Origin: Ruminococcus callidus
GTDB taxonomy: Bacteria > Bacillota > Clostridia > Oscillospirales > Ruminococcaceae
NCBI RefSeq assembly: GCF_020709055.1
Contig: NZ_JAJFCK010000011.1
Span: 1 to 64,000 of the forward strand
Length of the DNA: 64,000 nucleotides
Direction of reading: 5' to 3'
A model generated the notes under the pieces. It worked only from the letters and a program-made list of their open reading frames with translations. It searched no databases and had not been told where the DNA came from. The position numbers were made by a program, and so were the translations under genes. The first letter of the stretch is position 1, and every line of letters begins with the position of its first letter. Shown piece after piece: positions 1-8,768 of this stretch.

Positions 1-383
1 AGTTCTACAATTTCAATGTCATCTACGCATTGTGTAGAACCATCCTTCAGCCAAACCACATCGCCGGGCTGCAACAACTTTGCACTTGTCCAACCCTGTC
101 CCTCTACCCAGAACGGATGGTCTTCTGTCGTTTCGATGATTTCTTCATCAATCGTCAGATAGAGTACCGTATCTGTTACATGAACATAGGTATTGACAAC
201 GGGCTTGTATGCAATTTCTCCCGTTTCCGGATTTGCAGAAAGAACCAGATCTCCAATCTGAATTTCTTCGATCGGACGGTCACCATCCGCTGTTTCGATC
301 ATCGTACCCGCAGCAAAACAGCTTGCATTGAACTTGCCGTTTAATGCTCCGCTTACAAAGTTCTTTCCGGCATTGATTGCCAT
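1..383 (-). pseudogene. Orphan pretoxin-Hint cassette (partial, continues past window start)
   Basis: This is a second copy of the Hint-domain segment of the RHS protein, open from an ATG at 383 and running off the left edge (about 127 codons). It encodes the same Cys-Phe-Ala-Ala-Gly-Thr Hint start and the TTEDHPFW motif. It matches 1282-1664 base for base apart from four substitutions. Three are silent and one changes Thr to Pro. No ribosome-binding site is visible before the ATG, and the match stops abruptly just upstream of it. I infer a displaced (orphan) toxin-tip cassette that can recombine with the full gene, as known for rhs loci. Its own toxin end lies outside the window. It could also be a separately translated fragment. 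Confidence 0.7.
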
Positions 384-384
384 T
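1..384 (-). repeat. Direct repeat, copy A of Hint-coding segment
   Basis: Positions 1-384 match 1282-1665 with differences only at 69, 174, 210 and 275. The left end is cut by the window, so the repeat may be longer. The right end breaks sharply at 384/385. Confidence 0.95.
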
Positions 385-420
385 ATTGCATATTATGAAG
401 TTGCCACTATTGGTTGGAAA

Positions 421-828
421 TTATTTTTCATTTAATGGAAATAGTAGTAGATAATGATTGCAGAATGGGCACTTTAATATATTGTTCACTTTCGCATATC
501 TTTTACAAAAAACACACCATCGCCCATTTTCTTCAACATTATTGATATATGTTATATAATCTATTTTTTTTACTGCATACTGAAAGCAAAATTCATAAAT
601 ACATTCATATTTTTTAGGCAAAATATACGGAGTTATGACATGCTTCCATTCAATTCCATTGGCATATACAGGTTTTATATTTTCCTCTTTTAAGAGCATG
701 GATAAATCCTTTTCTTTCCAATATTCCTCATTAAAATATCGTTTTTCAAATAGTTCCCAACTTTCCCAGGAATTTATTTTAATTAAAGCAGAGTAAACAT
801 CTTTTACAGTAATATCAAAATATTCCAA
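421..828 (-). CDS. Candidate immunity protein for the RHS toxin tip
   Basis: A 135-residue protein starting at a TTG 11 bases after the RHS stop codon, with AAGGTG seven bases upstream as ribosome-binding site. I do not recognise the family. It is rich in aromatic and charged residues, has no signal peptide or membrane segment, and so should be cytoplasmic. Near the C-terminus two CxxC pairs (CVFC and CPFC, 15 residues apart) look like a zinc ribbon. Position alone suggests function: in polymorphic toxin loci the gene directly after the toxin is normally its immunity gene. The AT-rich composition matches the toxin tip rather than the RHS core, as expected for a swapped tip-immunity unit. The function is inferred. 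Confidence 0.6.
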   Translation of the reverse strand: MEYFDITVKDVYSALIKINSWESWELFEKRYFNEEYWKEKDLSMLLKEENIKPVYANGIEWKHVITPYILPKKYECIYEFCFQYAVKKIDYITYINNVEENGRWCVFCKRYAKVNNILKCPFCNHYLLLFPLNEK

Positions 829-839
829 AGAGATACACC

Positions 840-3800
840 TTACTTTTCTTTCGGATATTTTTTAGTTCCTGTTTTAGGGAGTCCATTAGATTTTAATCTT
901 TTGTTCAAATCTCTAAATGCATCAATATCAGTTTCAATATGAACTTTTATTTTTTTGGCTTTTGTCTTCTGTGCAATATATAGTCGACTATTGCCATCTC
1001 GTACAACATATTGACCCTTAACATTTATTACATTAATAGGCTTAAAATTGCCTACTTGTTCTGAACCTTTCGATATTATTTTTTGTATAGGCCTTTTCCC
1101 ATTAGGTGTATCGAAAGATGAATTTATTGTTCTTTGTGAATAATTGATTTTTCTTGGGTCAATTTCCTTGATTGCATCATCTTTACAATCATTATGAACC
1201 AGAACATCATAATCAGAAACAAAGTAAGTATGAAAATCAGCGACTTCGAAGTTGTAAACTGCAACATACTCGCCTTCCGGTAGTTCTACAATTTCAATGT
1301 CATCTACGCATTGTGTAGAACCATCCTTCAGCCAAACCACATCGCCGGGTTGCAACAACTTTGCACTTGTCCAACCCTGTCCCTCTACCCAGAACGGATG
1401 GTCTTCTGTCGTTTCGATGATTTCTTCATCAATCGTCAGATAGAGTACCGTATCAGTTACATGAACATAGGTATTGACAACGGGCTTGTACGCAATTTCT
1501 CCCGTTTCCGGATTTGCAGAAAGAACCAGATCTCCAATCTGAATTTCTTCGATCGTACGGTCACCATCCGCTGTTTCGATCATCGTACCCGCAGCAAAAC
1601 AGCTTGCATTGAACTTGCCGTTTAATGCTCCGCTTACAAAGTTCTTTCCGGCATTGATTGCCATTTCCTTCGGGTCAAATTCTCCATCTGCAAGCTGCTT
1701 GATTCCATCGCCAACTGCACCGATCGCCGCTTCTTTTAAGCCGCTCTTCACCATGCGTTTTGCAATATTTTCTGCACACTTTGCAGGAGAAATTACCGCC
1801 GATAAGGCTCCTGTTGCCGCTGCTGACAGATATTCTCCAGCTCCGCTATTGAACTCACCATCATCCAGATAATCGCACACTGCGGTAACCGCTACATTGA
1901 TCACAGCACCAATTGCAGCTTTTGCAACAAGACCCCAGAAATGTCCGTCTGGATCATTCAAAGGAATCGGATTGTTTCTGCAATATGTGTACAAATTCAA
2001 GCTGAGCGGATCATTTGCAGTACCGATTACAGTATCTCTTGAAATGAATCGTCCAATTTCAGGATCGTAATATCTTGCACGAAGATAAATGGTTCCAGTT
2101 TCTTTGTCGAAATACTCTCCGCTGAACCGGAAGGGATTTTCATCGTTCTCATCCGAATTCTTTTCTACGCCAAACGCATCATACCGATAGGTTTTCGTCT
2201 TATCTCCGGTTTCGCTGGTCAGGTTGACAACATCACCGTGTGCATTCTGAAGATAGTATGTCACATCACTGGTCATACCGTTATAGAACGCACGGCTGGA
2301 AATCAAACCTGTTCCTCGAACATAGACATCTGCTTCATATACAGATTTTCCGATGTCCACCATCAATTCTTGCCCGTCATAGACATGTGTGGTGGTTTCC
2401 CCGTTTACAGTTTTGGTTCTTCTGAGGCCATCATAACCATATGTGTAGGAAGCAGTCATTTCGCCGTTCTGTACACCAATCAGTTCATTTAAGCCATCAT
2501 AAGTATTTGTCTGTAAACCATCATCCGGATCATTCTTAGTCAGCTGATTTCCGTTTGCATCGTAGGTGTATACGGTATCCCGTACTACATCGCCTGTTTT
2601 CTTACTTTCTTTCTGAAGTAAGCCGGTATAATGTCCGTTTGAAGAATAATTGTAAGTAGTGACGTAGTCCTCTTCACCGCTTACTGTCATCTGAGAACGA
2701 TTACTGTAATCATCATATTCATATGCGATGTTGTTGCTGATGTTTCCGTTAACCTCCGATTCGGAAACCAATCGTCCCATTCTATCGTAATCATATGACG
2801 TCGTTTCTATTATACCACTTTCTGTACGGGTTTTGCAAGCATCAGATCCGTCTAAGTAATAAGTATAATCATATTGAGAAATAATCTCATTAGATTTCTT
2901 ATTTACAAGCAAAGTTACATGATTAGAAAGATTGTAAGAATATTCTGTTTTTGTCCCGTTTCCGTAAATTGCAGAAGCCTTATTGCCATTTTCATCATAG
3001 GTATAAGATACAGAATCTTTTCCGGTATCTGAAACCTTAGAGAGCCGCATCTCGTCATCATACTCATATTCTGTCGTACCGTAAATTAAGAGATTTGACT
3101 GACCTAACAGCAATTTTTCCTTATTTTCTGTACTGCCTACATAATAATATCCCTTAAAGCAATCCGGACTATGTTCTTCTGTTAAACGACCAAGGGCGTC
3201 ATAGATAAAAGTTGTTGTTTTCCCATTTTGAACAACTTGAATCGTTTGCCCCATTTTGTCATAGGAAATTTTCTGGGATACATCTTTGCTCGTATCATCA
3301 CAAACAGTATCGGATGTTAAAATACGGTTTAAGGCATCATACGTTTTCGTCGTTCTATTTCCATTAGAATCGATAGACTGTATAACATTCTTATTCAAGT
3401 CGTAGGTAAGTGTCCCAGAATTGTAGGTTTCCGTATTGTTGGAACGTTCAATGGTACGAACAAGATTACCGTGATCATCATATTCATACAGTGTTTCTAA
3501 TCGGTCTGTATCATTTTCAGATGACATACCGGTATACATTTTAGTGCGAAGACCATCTTTATCATAGAAATATTGTGTATAGTTCTTGGTATCGCCATCG
3601 CCATACAGAACAGTTTGTGTCATATTTCCAAGATAGTCGTAAGCATATGTAACCTTGCTCCACGCTTCTTTTCCAGACCCTTGTTTCTGAATAGTTGTTT
3701 CTCCGGAAATTACGTTCCCATTTTTGTCGTAATCATTTTTAGTAATGCTATACTCAATTGTACCATTAGACTCTTTGGTAAAAGGAGTATATTTTGCTGT

Positions 3801-6800
3801 TTGCTTGTTCAGCGTATCATAAGCATATTTTGTAACATTGCCCTTAGCATCTGTTTCACTGCCAAGATTTCCATTTGCATAATATGTGTTTGTACGCTTA
3901 ATTTTATCGTTTACTTTTTCTTGTACCGTATTACCACGATAATCTGTAAGCGTAGTAGAAACAACCTGCTTTTTCGCTGTTATATATTGTGTTTTTGTTG
4001 TTAAAAGGCCATTATGAGCAGAATCAGTTACTGCCTTTTCTACACCATTGAATGTTTTAAAGGCATAATTTTTTTGCAAAGCATATGAGGTAGTTGTCAA
4101 AATCAACTTATCCGAAGAATATTTATGATCTTTGAAATAAGTTTTGATTTCTCGTCCCAATCCATCATAAACTGCAATGCTCTGACTATCATTGGGGTGT
4201 GTCGTAACAGTTAAATTCCCATATGCATCATACTCATAAGATGTAACATTGCCAACAGCATCGGTATCTGTCTTTACAAGACCACTTGGATAGTAAGTAT
4301 GAGAAGCATAGTTTGTTTTTGCATTGCCACTATCATATTCGCTTCCATTATCCAGTGCTGCATCGTACGCATTCGGTGAAACTTCTTTAATAACACGTCC
4401 AAGCAAATCATACTGCGTTCTAGTAACAGCTGGTGAACTGCCTTTTCCATATTCCTTTTGGCAAACGACATTTTCCATCTTATCATAAGTGGTTTCTGTC
4501 ACATTTCCACCAGGAGAAGTGGTTTTGCTAATCAGGAACATATCATTATATTCATATGATGTACAACCACCATCTTGCTTAGATTGACCAGCAGCATATT
4601 TCCATTCTTGTTTTACTGTGCCATCTGCATTGTATACGTACTCTGTTACATTACCTTCTGGGTCTATTAATCGCCTAATCAAACCATGAATAATGTGTTG
4701 TTCTCCGGCTGTGCAATATTCATAGGTTGTGATTGCAAATTCGCTTGCATGATTATTCAGATAATCTTTCACATTAAACTTATCCGAAAGGAATGCAGAT
4801 ACATCACTATAAGGATGAATACTCTGTGCTTCTCTTATCACCATAACACCAGTATTATCATATTCCTTTAATGTAACATTATTGCATTCATCAACAGAAA
4901 CAGTCATGTAATTTTTACTATTGTATCGAGAATATGTTTTAGATCCATCTGGATTAATTACATCTGTTAGATTACCATTTTTATCATATGTGTTTTTGGT
5001 GATATTCCCATTTTCATCTGCATATTCACCAATTTCATCATATTTATTTTTTCCGTCAGAATCCTTTGTATAGGTTGCCTTTTCGATTTCAAAAGTCTGA
5101 CCGTCTGTATAAACAATGTTTGTCTTTACTGCCAGCTTTTCATCATAATCGCACTTGGTTTCCTTTACATATTTTCCATTATCATATTCTTTGATAGAAG
5201 TTTGTTTTTTTGCCTTATCATACTGATATATCTGCTTCAAACCAGAAGAATTTGTCAGGTAATCCACACGACCATCTGAATAATAAACCATTTCTTCTGT
5301 AACTTCGTCATAGCAATTGGTGATTTTATTCAAGTGCTTCTTATCATCATAAGAATAACTCTCTACAGCACCCAATATGCTTTTTGCTGAAGCCAACTGA
5401 TTATTGTTATCGTATGTATATTCCACAATTCTTCCAGAAGTCGGATCTTCAATTTTCGTAATTCGTTTGTGTGCATCATTAGAAGTATAGGTAATTTTAT
5501 ACTGTCGTCCTGTAGAATCCGTTACAGTACGAACATGATTTCCATCAATTGCACTAATTTCAATTGTATCTCCGTGTGGATCTTCCATTCGATACATTTC
5601 TAGCTTATTGTTAAAATAGTACTTTGTTTGATCATTGAGCGTGACAACATAGCCACTTGAATTCTTTTCCATCGTACTATGTGCATTTTCACATTCGAAC
5701 TTTGTACCGTTTTGTTTAAATGTGGTATTTGAACCATTGGGAAGCACAACTTGATAATAGTTTTCTGCTGGTTGAATTATCTTGCTGACATCCAAATTAA
5801 AATCCCAGCCAATACCGAAAGATCCTTCTTCTGTATTGGTCGAATTATAAGTTCTGACAAAGTCTGCATCCATACCCGGAGATTTTACTGCCAAATCAAC
5901 AAATGTTTTGGTATAATTGCCAGTGGCAGGATGCACACCATCACCCATTTCCCAACCTTTACGGTAAAGGGTATAGTCCGGTTCATCATAAGGTCTCCAC
6001 CACGGACGAAACCAGTAATTTTCAGCAGTAAAATCATATATGAAGTCAATACCGCCATCAAAATTGAATGTTCTTTCTGTATTCAGAGAACCATCTTCAT
6101 TATTGATATATGTTTCGCAGTTGTCCCAAAGGACTGTTTGCTTGCCACCTTCATAACCAAAATGAATGACTTGTGAACCGGAAGAGTAGATCGATTTCGG
6201 ACCAGAAGCTTCATTCACTTCCCAGGTCGGACCATAGAAACAGATATTACCTGCTGTCCATTTTCCTTCCATATCAGTTAACGTGATGTAGTTCCAGTTG
6301 CCATATACTTCGAGCCAATCTGCACTGTTTGTCATCCAGATGGTATCATAACAATTTGCCTGACCGAAATTAAAATCGCCGCCAATAACTACTGTACCGC
6401 CATTCAGACGCATATTTTGTCCGGCATTTCCACCCCAACCATCTGGAGAAGCGGTACGAAATACTAAGTTATTGGAAACTTCCAAATAACCATTGCTAAT
6501 ATTCAGTGTTGCTCCTTGATTGCCAGACCAAAATTTCGGAATATCAGTTGTAAAGGACATACAGTCGCCTACATACAGAGAACAGCCATTCAGGTTCAAA
6601 TCCGTATCATGCAAATTTAAGCTGCCCTGAAAAGCACCGCTTTCCTGCATGATCAGTGTTCTTTTAAAGGCATGATCCCAATCCAAATCGCCAGAAGCCT
6701 TGTATGCGGCAGAAAACCATTCAACATCTGCATTATCAATTGTGCCGCTGTCGTCTTTGTCCATGTATGCGTAGTAATTATCAGATGGACCTCTTAATTT

Positions 6801-7916
6801 TGCAGCCGCTTCCAAAAATTCCGCATCATTCTCATCAATTACACCATTATGGTTTAAATCAAGATTATACCAGTAAACATCCATGGATTGATATATAATT
6901 GAAATATATGAATTTAGATCTTCCTCATCAATTATACCATTTCCATTGAAATCAAGGTCGGAAATTTCAGAAGAATCGTAGCCAACAAAACTTGCCATAA
7001 TATACATATCCAGATGATTGATGCAGGCATCTCCATTCAGGTCATAAATATATGCAGCATTTGCATCCTGTTGCGATTCACTCGCAGAATTGATTGCATT
7101 CTGAGCATCCAGTAATTCAGCCTGATCAATTTTGCCATCATCATCAAGATCCATAGAAAAATTGAATGCATCATCACCACGATATGCCCCTAAACAACTC
7201 TGTACATATGCCAAGTCTTTTCCATTGATAACATCGTCGCTCCACTCGTTGTCGTGTTCTTCATTCCAAGTGGTATCACCTGGAACTAATGTTACTGTGT
7301 TGCGAGAAGCACCGGATCCAACAGTATAAGTACCAGTACCAAAATCCTTCAAGTAAAACGGCAAATAACCATCACTTTCATATTTGACATGATAGATGCC
7401 ACTACCGCTGCTTGCTGTTACAGAATAACTGTCACCACTTCGGAGTTCCTGGTATTCAATTTCATTCCAGTTCTCATCAAAAATACGTACATAAATCGGC
7501 GTTTTGTCTTTAATTCCATTGACATCGCCTTGTTTAACAATACCAGTTACTGTTAATTCACCTGCTGGAGCATCGCCATCCGAAGCAGTCGCAATAACTG
7601 CAGTATGGTCCTGCACTGCTTCGTCTGATTCGGATTGAACAGAAATATCATCTTCTGCAATCTCCTCATTATTAGCAGTTTCTTTTTTGTCTTCAGTAAC
7701 ATCAAAAAAATCTACTTTTCCCAGATCTTTTGTTGCTTCTTCAAATTCCTTGGCAAGCTGGTCTTTGTTCTTTGCTCCCTCAATCGCTTCTGCAGCAGAT
7801 GCAATTGTATCAGCATGTAAAAGACCTTGGGCACTGCCGTCGCCAAAAATCATGATCTGTCCCATGAACATCAGGGACATGACTCCGGCAAGTGTTCTTG
7901 TCAGTTTTTTATTCAT
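840..7916 (-). CDS. Secreted RHS/YD-repeat polymorphic toxin with EF-hand repeats, Hint domain and ParB-like tip
   Basis: A 2358-residue protein. Residues 1-45 form a signal peptide (basic start, hydrophobic core). Residues ~125-215 look like a carboxypeptidase-regulatory-type beta domain. Residues ~250-400 carry five Asp-rich EF-hand/dockerin-like loops (for example DLDDDGKID, DFNGNGIID, DLNHNGVID, DKDDSGTID). A beta-rich region follows to ~620, then the DUF6531-type RHS entry motif, a long array of YD repeats, and the RHS core end (RARYYDPEIGRFISRD, ~1955). A pretoxin Hint domain starts at Cys2106 and ends near VLVHND (~2240). The last ~115 residues resemble a ParB/sulfiredoxin fold (IDPRKI and RDGNSRLYIA). 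The ATG overlaps the agrB stop (ATGA) and is preceded by GGAGGAAGTGC. The C-terminal tip is more AT-rich than the core. The toxin role is inferred from architecture. Confidence 0.85.
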   Translation of the reverse strand: MNKKLTRTLAGVMSLMFMGQIMIFGDGSAQGLLHADTIASAAEAIEGAKNKDQLAKEFEEATKDLGKVDFFDVTEDKKETANNEEIAEDDISVQSESDEAVQDHTAVIATASDGDAPAGELTVTGIVKQGDVNGIKDKTPIYVRIFDENWNEIEYQELRSGDSYSVTASSGSGIYHVKYESDGYLPFYLKDFGTGTYTVGSGASRNTVTLVPGDTTWNEEHDNEWSDDVINGKDLAYVQSCLGAYRGDDAFNFSMDLDDDGKIDQAELLDAQNAINSASESQQDANAAYIYDLNGDACINHLDMYIMASFVGYDSSEISDLDFNGNGIIDEEDLNSYISIIYQSMDVYWYNLDLNHNGVIDENDAEFLEAAAKLRGPSDNYYAYMDKDDSGTIDNADVEWFSAAYKASGDLDWDHAFKRTLIMQESGAFQGSLNLHDTDLNLNGCSLYVGDCMSFTTDIPKFWSGNQGATLNISNGYLEVSNNLVFRTASPDGWGGNAGQNMRLNGGTVVIGGDFNFGQANCYDTIWMTNSADWLEVYGNWNYITLTDMEGKWTAGNICFYGPTWEVNEASGPKSIYSSGSQVIHFGYEGGKQTVLWDNCETYINNEDGSLNTERTFNFDGGIDFIYDFTAENYWFRPWWRPYDEPDYTLYRKGWEMGDGVHPATGNYTKTFVDLAVKSPGMDADFVRTYNSTNTEEGSFGIGWDFNLDVSKIIQPAENYYQVVLPNGSNTTFKQNGTKFECENAHSTMEKNSSGYVVTLNDQTKYYFNNKLEMYRMEDPHGDTIEISAIDGNHVRTVTDSTGRQYKITYTSNDAHKRITKIEDPTSGRIVEYTYDNNNQLASAKSILGAVESYSYDDKKHLNKITNCYDEVTEEMVYYSDGRVDYLTNSSGLKQIYQYDKAKKQTSIKEYDNGKYVKETKCDYDEKLAVKTNIVYTDGQTFEIEKATYTKDSDGKNKYDEIGEYADENGNITKNTYDKNGNLTDVINPDGSKTYSRYNSKNYMTVSVDECNNVTLKEYDNTGVMVIREAQSIHPYSDVSAFLSDKFNVKDYLNNHASEFAITTYEYCTAGEQHIIHGLIRRLIDPEGNVTEYVYNADGTVKQEWKYAAGQSKQDGGCTSYEYNDMFLISKTTSPGGNVTETTYDKMENVVCQKEYGKGSSPAVTRTQYDLLGRVIKEVSPNAYDAALDNGSEYDSGNAKTNYASHTYYPSGLVKTDTDAVGNVTSYEYDAYGNLTVTTHPNDSQSIAVYDGLGREIKTYFKDHKYSSDKLILTTTSYALQKNYAFKTFNGVEKAVTDSAHNGLLTTKTQYITAKKQVVSTTLTDYRGNTVQEKVNDKIKRTNTYYANGNLGSETDAKGNVTKYAYDTLNKQTAKYTPFTKESNGTIEYSITKNDYDKNGNVISGETTIQKQGSGKEAWSKVTYAYDYLGNMTQTVLYGDGDTKNYTQYFYDKDGLRTKMYTGMSSENDTDRLETLYEYDDHGNLVRTIERSNNTETYNSGTLTYDLNKNVIQSIDSNGNRTTKTYDALNRILTSDTVCDDTSKDVSQKISYDKMGQTIQVVQNGKTTTFIYDALGRLTEEHSPDCFKGYYYVGSTENKEKLLLGQSNLLIYGTTEYEYDDEMRLSKVSDTGKDSVSYTYDENGNKASAIYGNGTKTEYSYNLSNHVTLLVNKKSNEIISQYDYTYYLDGSDACKTRTESGIIETTSYDYDRMGRLVSESEVNGNISNNIAYEYDDYSNRSQMTVSGEEDYVTTYNYSSNGHYTGLLQKESKKTGDVVRDTVYTYDANGNQLTKNDPDDGLQTNTYDGLNELIGVQNGEMTASYTYGYDGLRRTKTVNGETTTHVYDGQELMVDIGKSVYEADVYVRGTGLISSRAFYNGMTSDVTYYLQNAHGDVVNLTSETGDKTKTYRYDAFGVEKNSDENDENPFRFSGEYFDKETGTIYLRARYYDPEIGRFISRDTVIGTANDPLSLNLYTYCRNNPIPLNDPDGHFWGLVAKAAIGAVINVAVTAVCDYLDDGEFNSGAGEYLSAAATGALSAVISPAKCAENIAKRMVKSGLKEAAIGAVGDGIKQLADGEFDPKEMAINAGKNFVSGALNGKFNASCFAAGTMIETADGDRTIEEIQIGDLVLSANPETGEIAYKPVVNTYVHVTDTVLYLTIDEEIIETTEDHPFWVEGQGWTSAKLLQPGDVVWLKDGSTQCVDDIEIVELPEGEYVAVYNFEVADFHTYFVSDYDVLVHNDCKDDAIKEIDPRKINYSQRTINSSFDTPNGKRPIQKIISKGSEQVGNFKPINVINVKGQYVVRDGNSRLYIAQKTKAKKIKVHIETDIDAFRDLNKRLKSNGLPKTGTKKYPKEK
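1282..1665 (-). repeat. Direct repeat, copy B of Hint-coding segment (inside the RHS gene)
   Basis: This is the in-gene copy of the 384-bp repeat and covers the start of the Hint domain (Cys2106 of the RHS protein lies at 1599-1601). Together with copy A it brackets the toxin tip and the immunity gene. Recombination between the copies would swap or delete that tip-immunity unit. Confidence 0.95.
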
Positions 7917-8509
7917 GCACTTCCTCCTTTTTTATTTTCAAAAACATTCTTTCCTTTTCCAAGCAGCAACATAACTGCAAGAGAGCACCATGCGATCTCC
8001 AATACCAAAACAAATTGTGTGAAATGTAAAGCAAACAACAGCATCGCCACAATCATTTCTATTGTCATCACAACAATTGCTCGAATATGATAAACATGAT
8101 GTTCTTTTTCATCCAATCTCTTATTTCGATCTTCTACCGGCGACAGCAAAAAAACAACGATGCAGGCTATCAACGACAATGTTGTAATCACCCAAAAATA
8201 CATTTGGGGCGTGTATTTTACGATACACAGTGCAATCCATAACATTATCGCAGAAAATGCCCAGCATCGCTGCGGTGTAGAAGCATGATAGCCTCCGGCA
8301 TATACTCTTAATGGGATATATGCGATTGTGTAAACCATCGCCGGCACAGCAAGTCCCATTATAAATCCAATCAGGAGCATTGTTAGAATGTTCAGAATTG
8401 TTGCAAACATCTGACGCAGGCCATATTCATACAATGTTCTATTGGATTTTGAGATAATGCCACAGTGTTCTAGCCTATCTGCAATCTTACAAGATAATTT
8501 AACAAACAT
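7913..8509 (-). CDS. agrB: AgrB-like membrane peptidase for autoinducer peptide processing
   Basis: A 198-residue polytopic membrane protein of the accessory gene regulator B family. The catalytic pair is clear: His75 in AGGYHA and Cys82 in QRC, seven residues apart as in Staphylococcus aureus AgrB (His77/Cys84). Four or more hydrophobic segments follow. The family cleaves the AgrD propeptide and forms its thiolactone. The start ATG shares one base with the agrD stop (TGATG). The stop overlaps the RHS start (ATGA), so agrD, agrB and the toxin gene are coupled. Being fused translationally to an RHS gene is unusual for agrB. Confidence 0.92.
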   Translation of the reverse strand: MFVKLSCKIADRLEHCGIISKSNRTLYEYGLRQMFATILNILTMLLIGFIMGLAVPAMVYTIAYIPLRVYAGGYHASTPQRCWAFSAIMLWIALCIVKYTPQMYFWVITTLSLIACIVVFLLSPVEDRNKRLDEKEHHVYHIRAIVVMTIEMIVAMLLFALHFTQFVLVLEIAWCSLAVMLLLGKGKNVFENKKGGSA

Positions 8510-8652
8510 CAGAACTTGCGAAGTTTTTTAGCTGTATCAGGCAATTCTTCCTGATAAGTCATCCAAGTACAGGTTGAATTTACTGTCAGTGTTGTAAAAA
8601 CCATTGCTAAAGCAGCAAGCATACCGCCATATTTCAAAATAATCTTTTTCAT
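8509..8652 (-). CDS. agrD: AgrD-like cyclic lactone autoinducer propeptide
   Basis: A 47-residue peptide starting at an ATG with GGAG eight bases upstream; the longer upstream reading frame lacks a good site. The N-terminal part is basic and hydrophobic (amphipathic leader). The core reads NSTCTWMTYQEELPDT, followed by a basic tail. The Cys-x-Trp-x-Thr core followed by Tyr-Gln and an acidic/Pro segment matches clostridial AgrD peptides. By analogy with the Clostridium perfringens peptide, the ring would be C28-T-W-M-T32 closed as a thiolactone. It lies directly before agrB with a one-base overlap. Confidence 0.88.
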   Translation of the reverse strand: MKKIILKYGGMLAALAMVFTTLTVNSTCTWMTYQEELPDTAKKLRKF

Positions 8653-8691
8653 ATTTATCACTCCAATCTTTTTATTTTGCCTGCAAAACAA

Positions 8692-8697
8692 ATTATA
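8692..8697 (-). promoter_or_regulatory. -10 element of the agrD-agrB-rhs promoter
   Basis: A perfect TATAAT lies about 40 bases before the agrD start and just after the agrC terminator. The sequence 17 bases further upstream (CGCTTT) is not a -35 box. That fits a promoter needing an activator such as the neighbouring LytTR regulator, but no operator was identified with confidence. Confidence 0.45.
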
Positions 8698-8725
8698 ACA
8701 AAAAAAGAGCCGCAAAAGCGACTCT
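8698..8725 (-). terminator. Rho-independent terminator after agrC
   Basis: On the minus strand an 8-bp stem (AGAGTCGC/GCGGCTCT, one G-T pair) with a TTTT loop is followed by a run of T. It separates the agrA-agrC transcript from agrD-agrB-rhs. Confidence 0.8.
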
Positions 8726-8768
8726 TGTAAAAAACGACCTATGTTAATGTCAAAATTCGACTATTTTC

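Noticed and set aside
30..344. Plus-strand open frame of 104 codons, repeated at 1311-1625
   Set aside because: It is the antisense shadow of the duplicated Hint-coding segment, with no ribosome-binding site. Its conservation is explained by the duplication.
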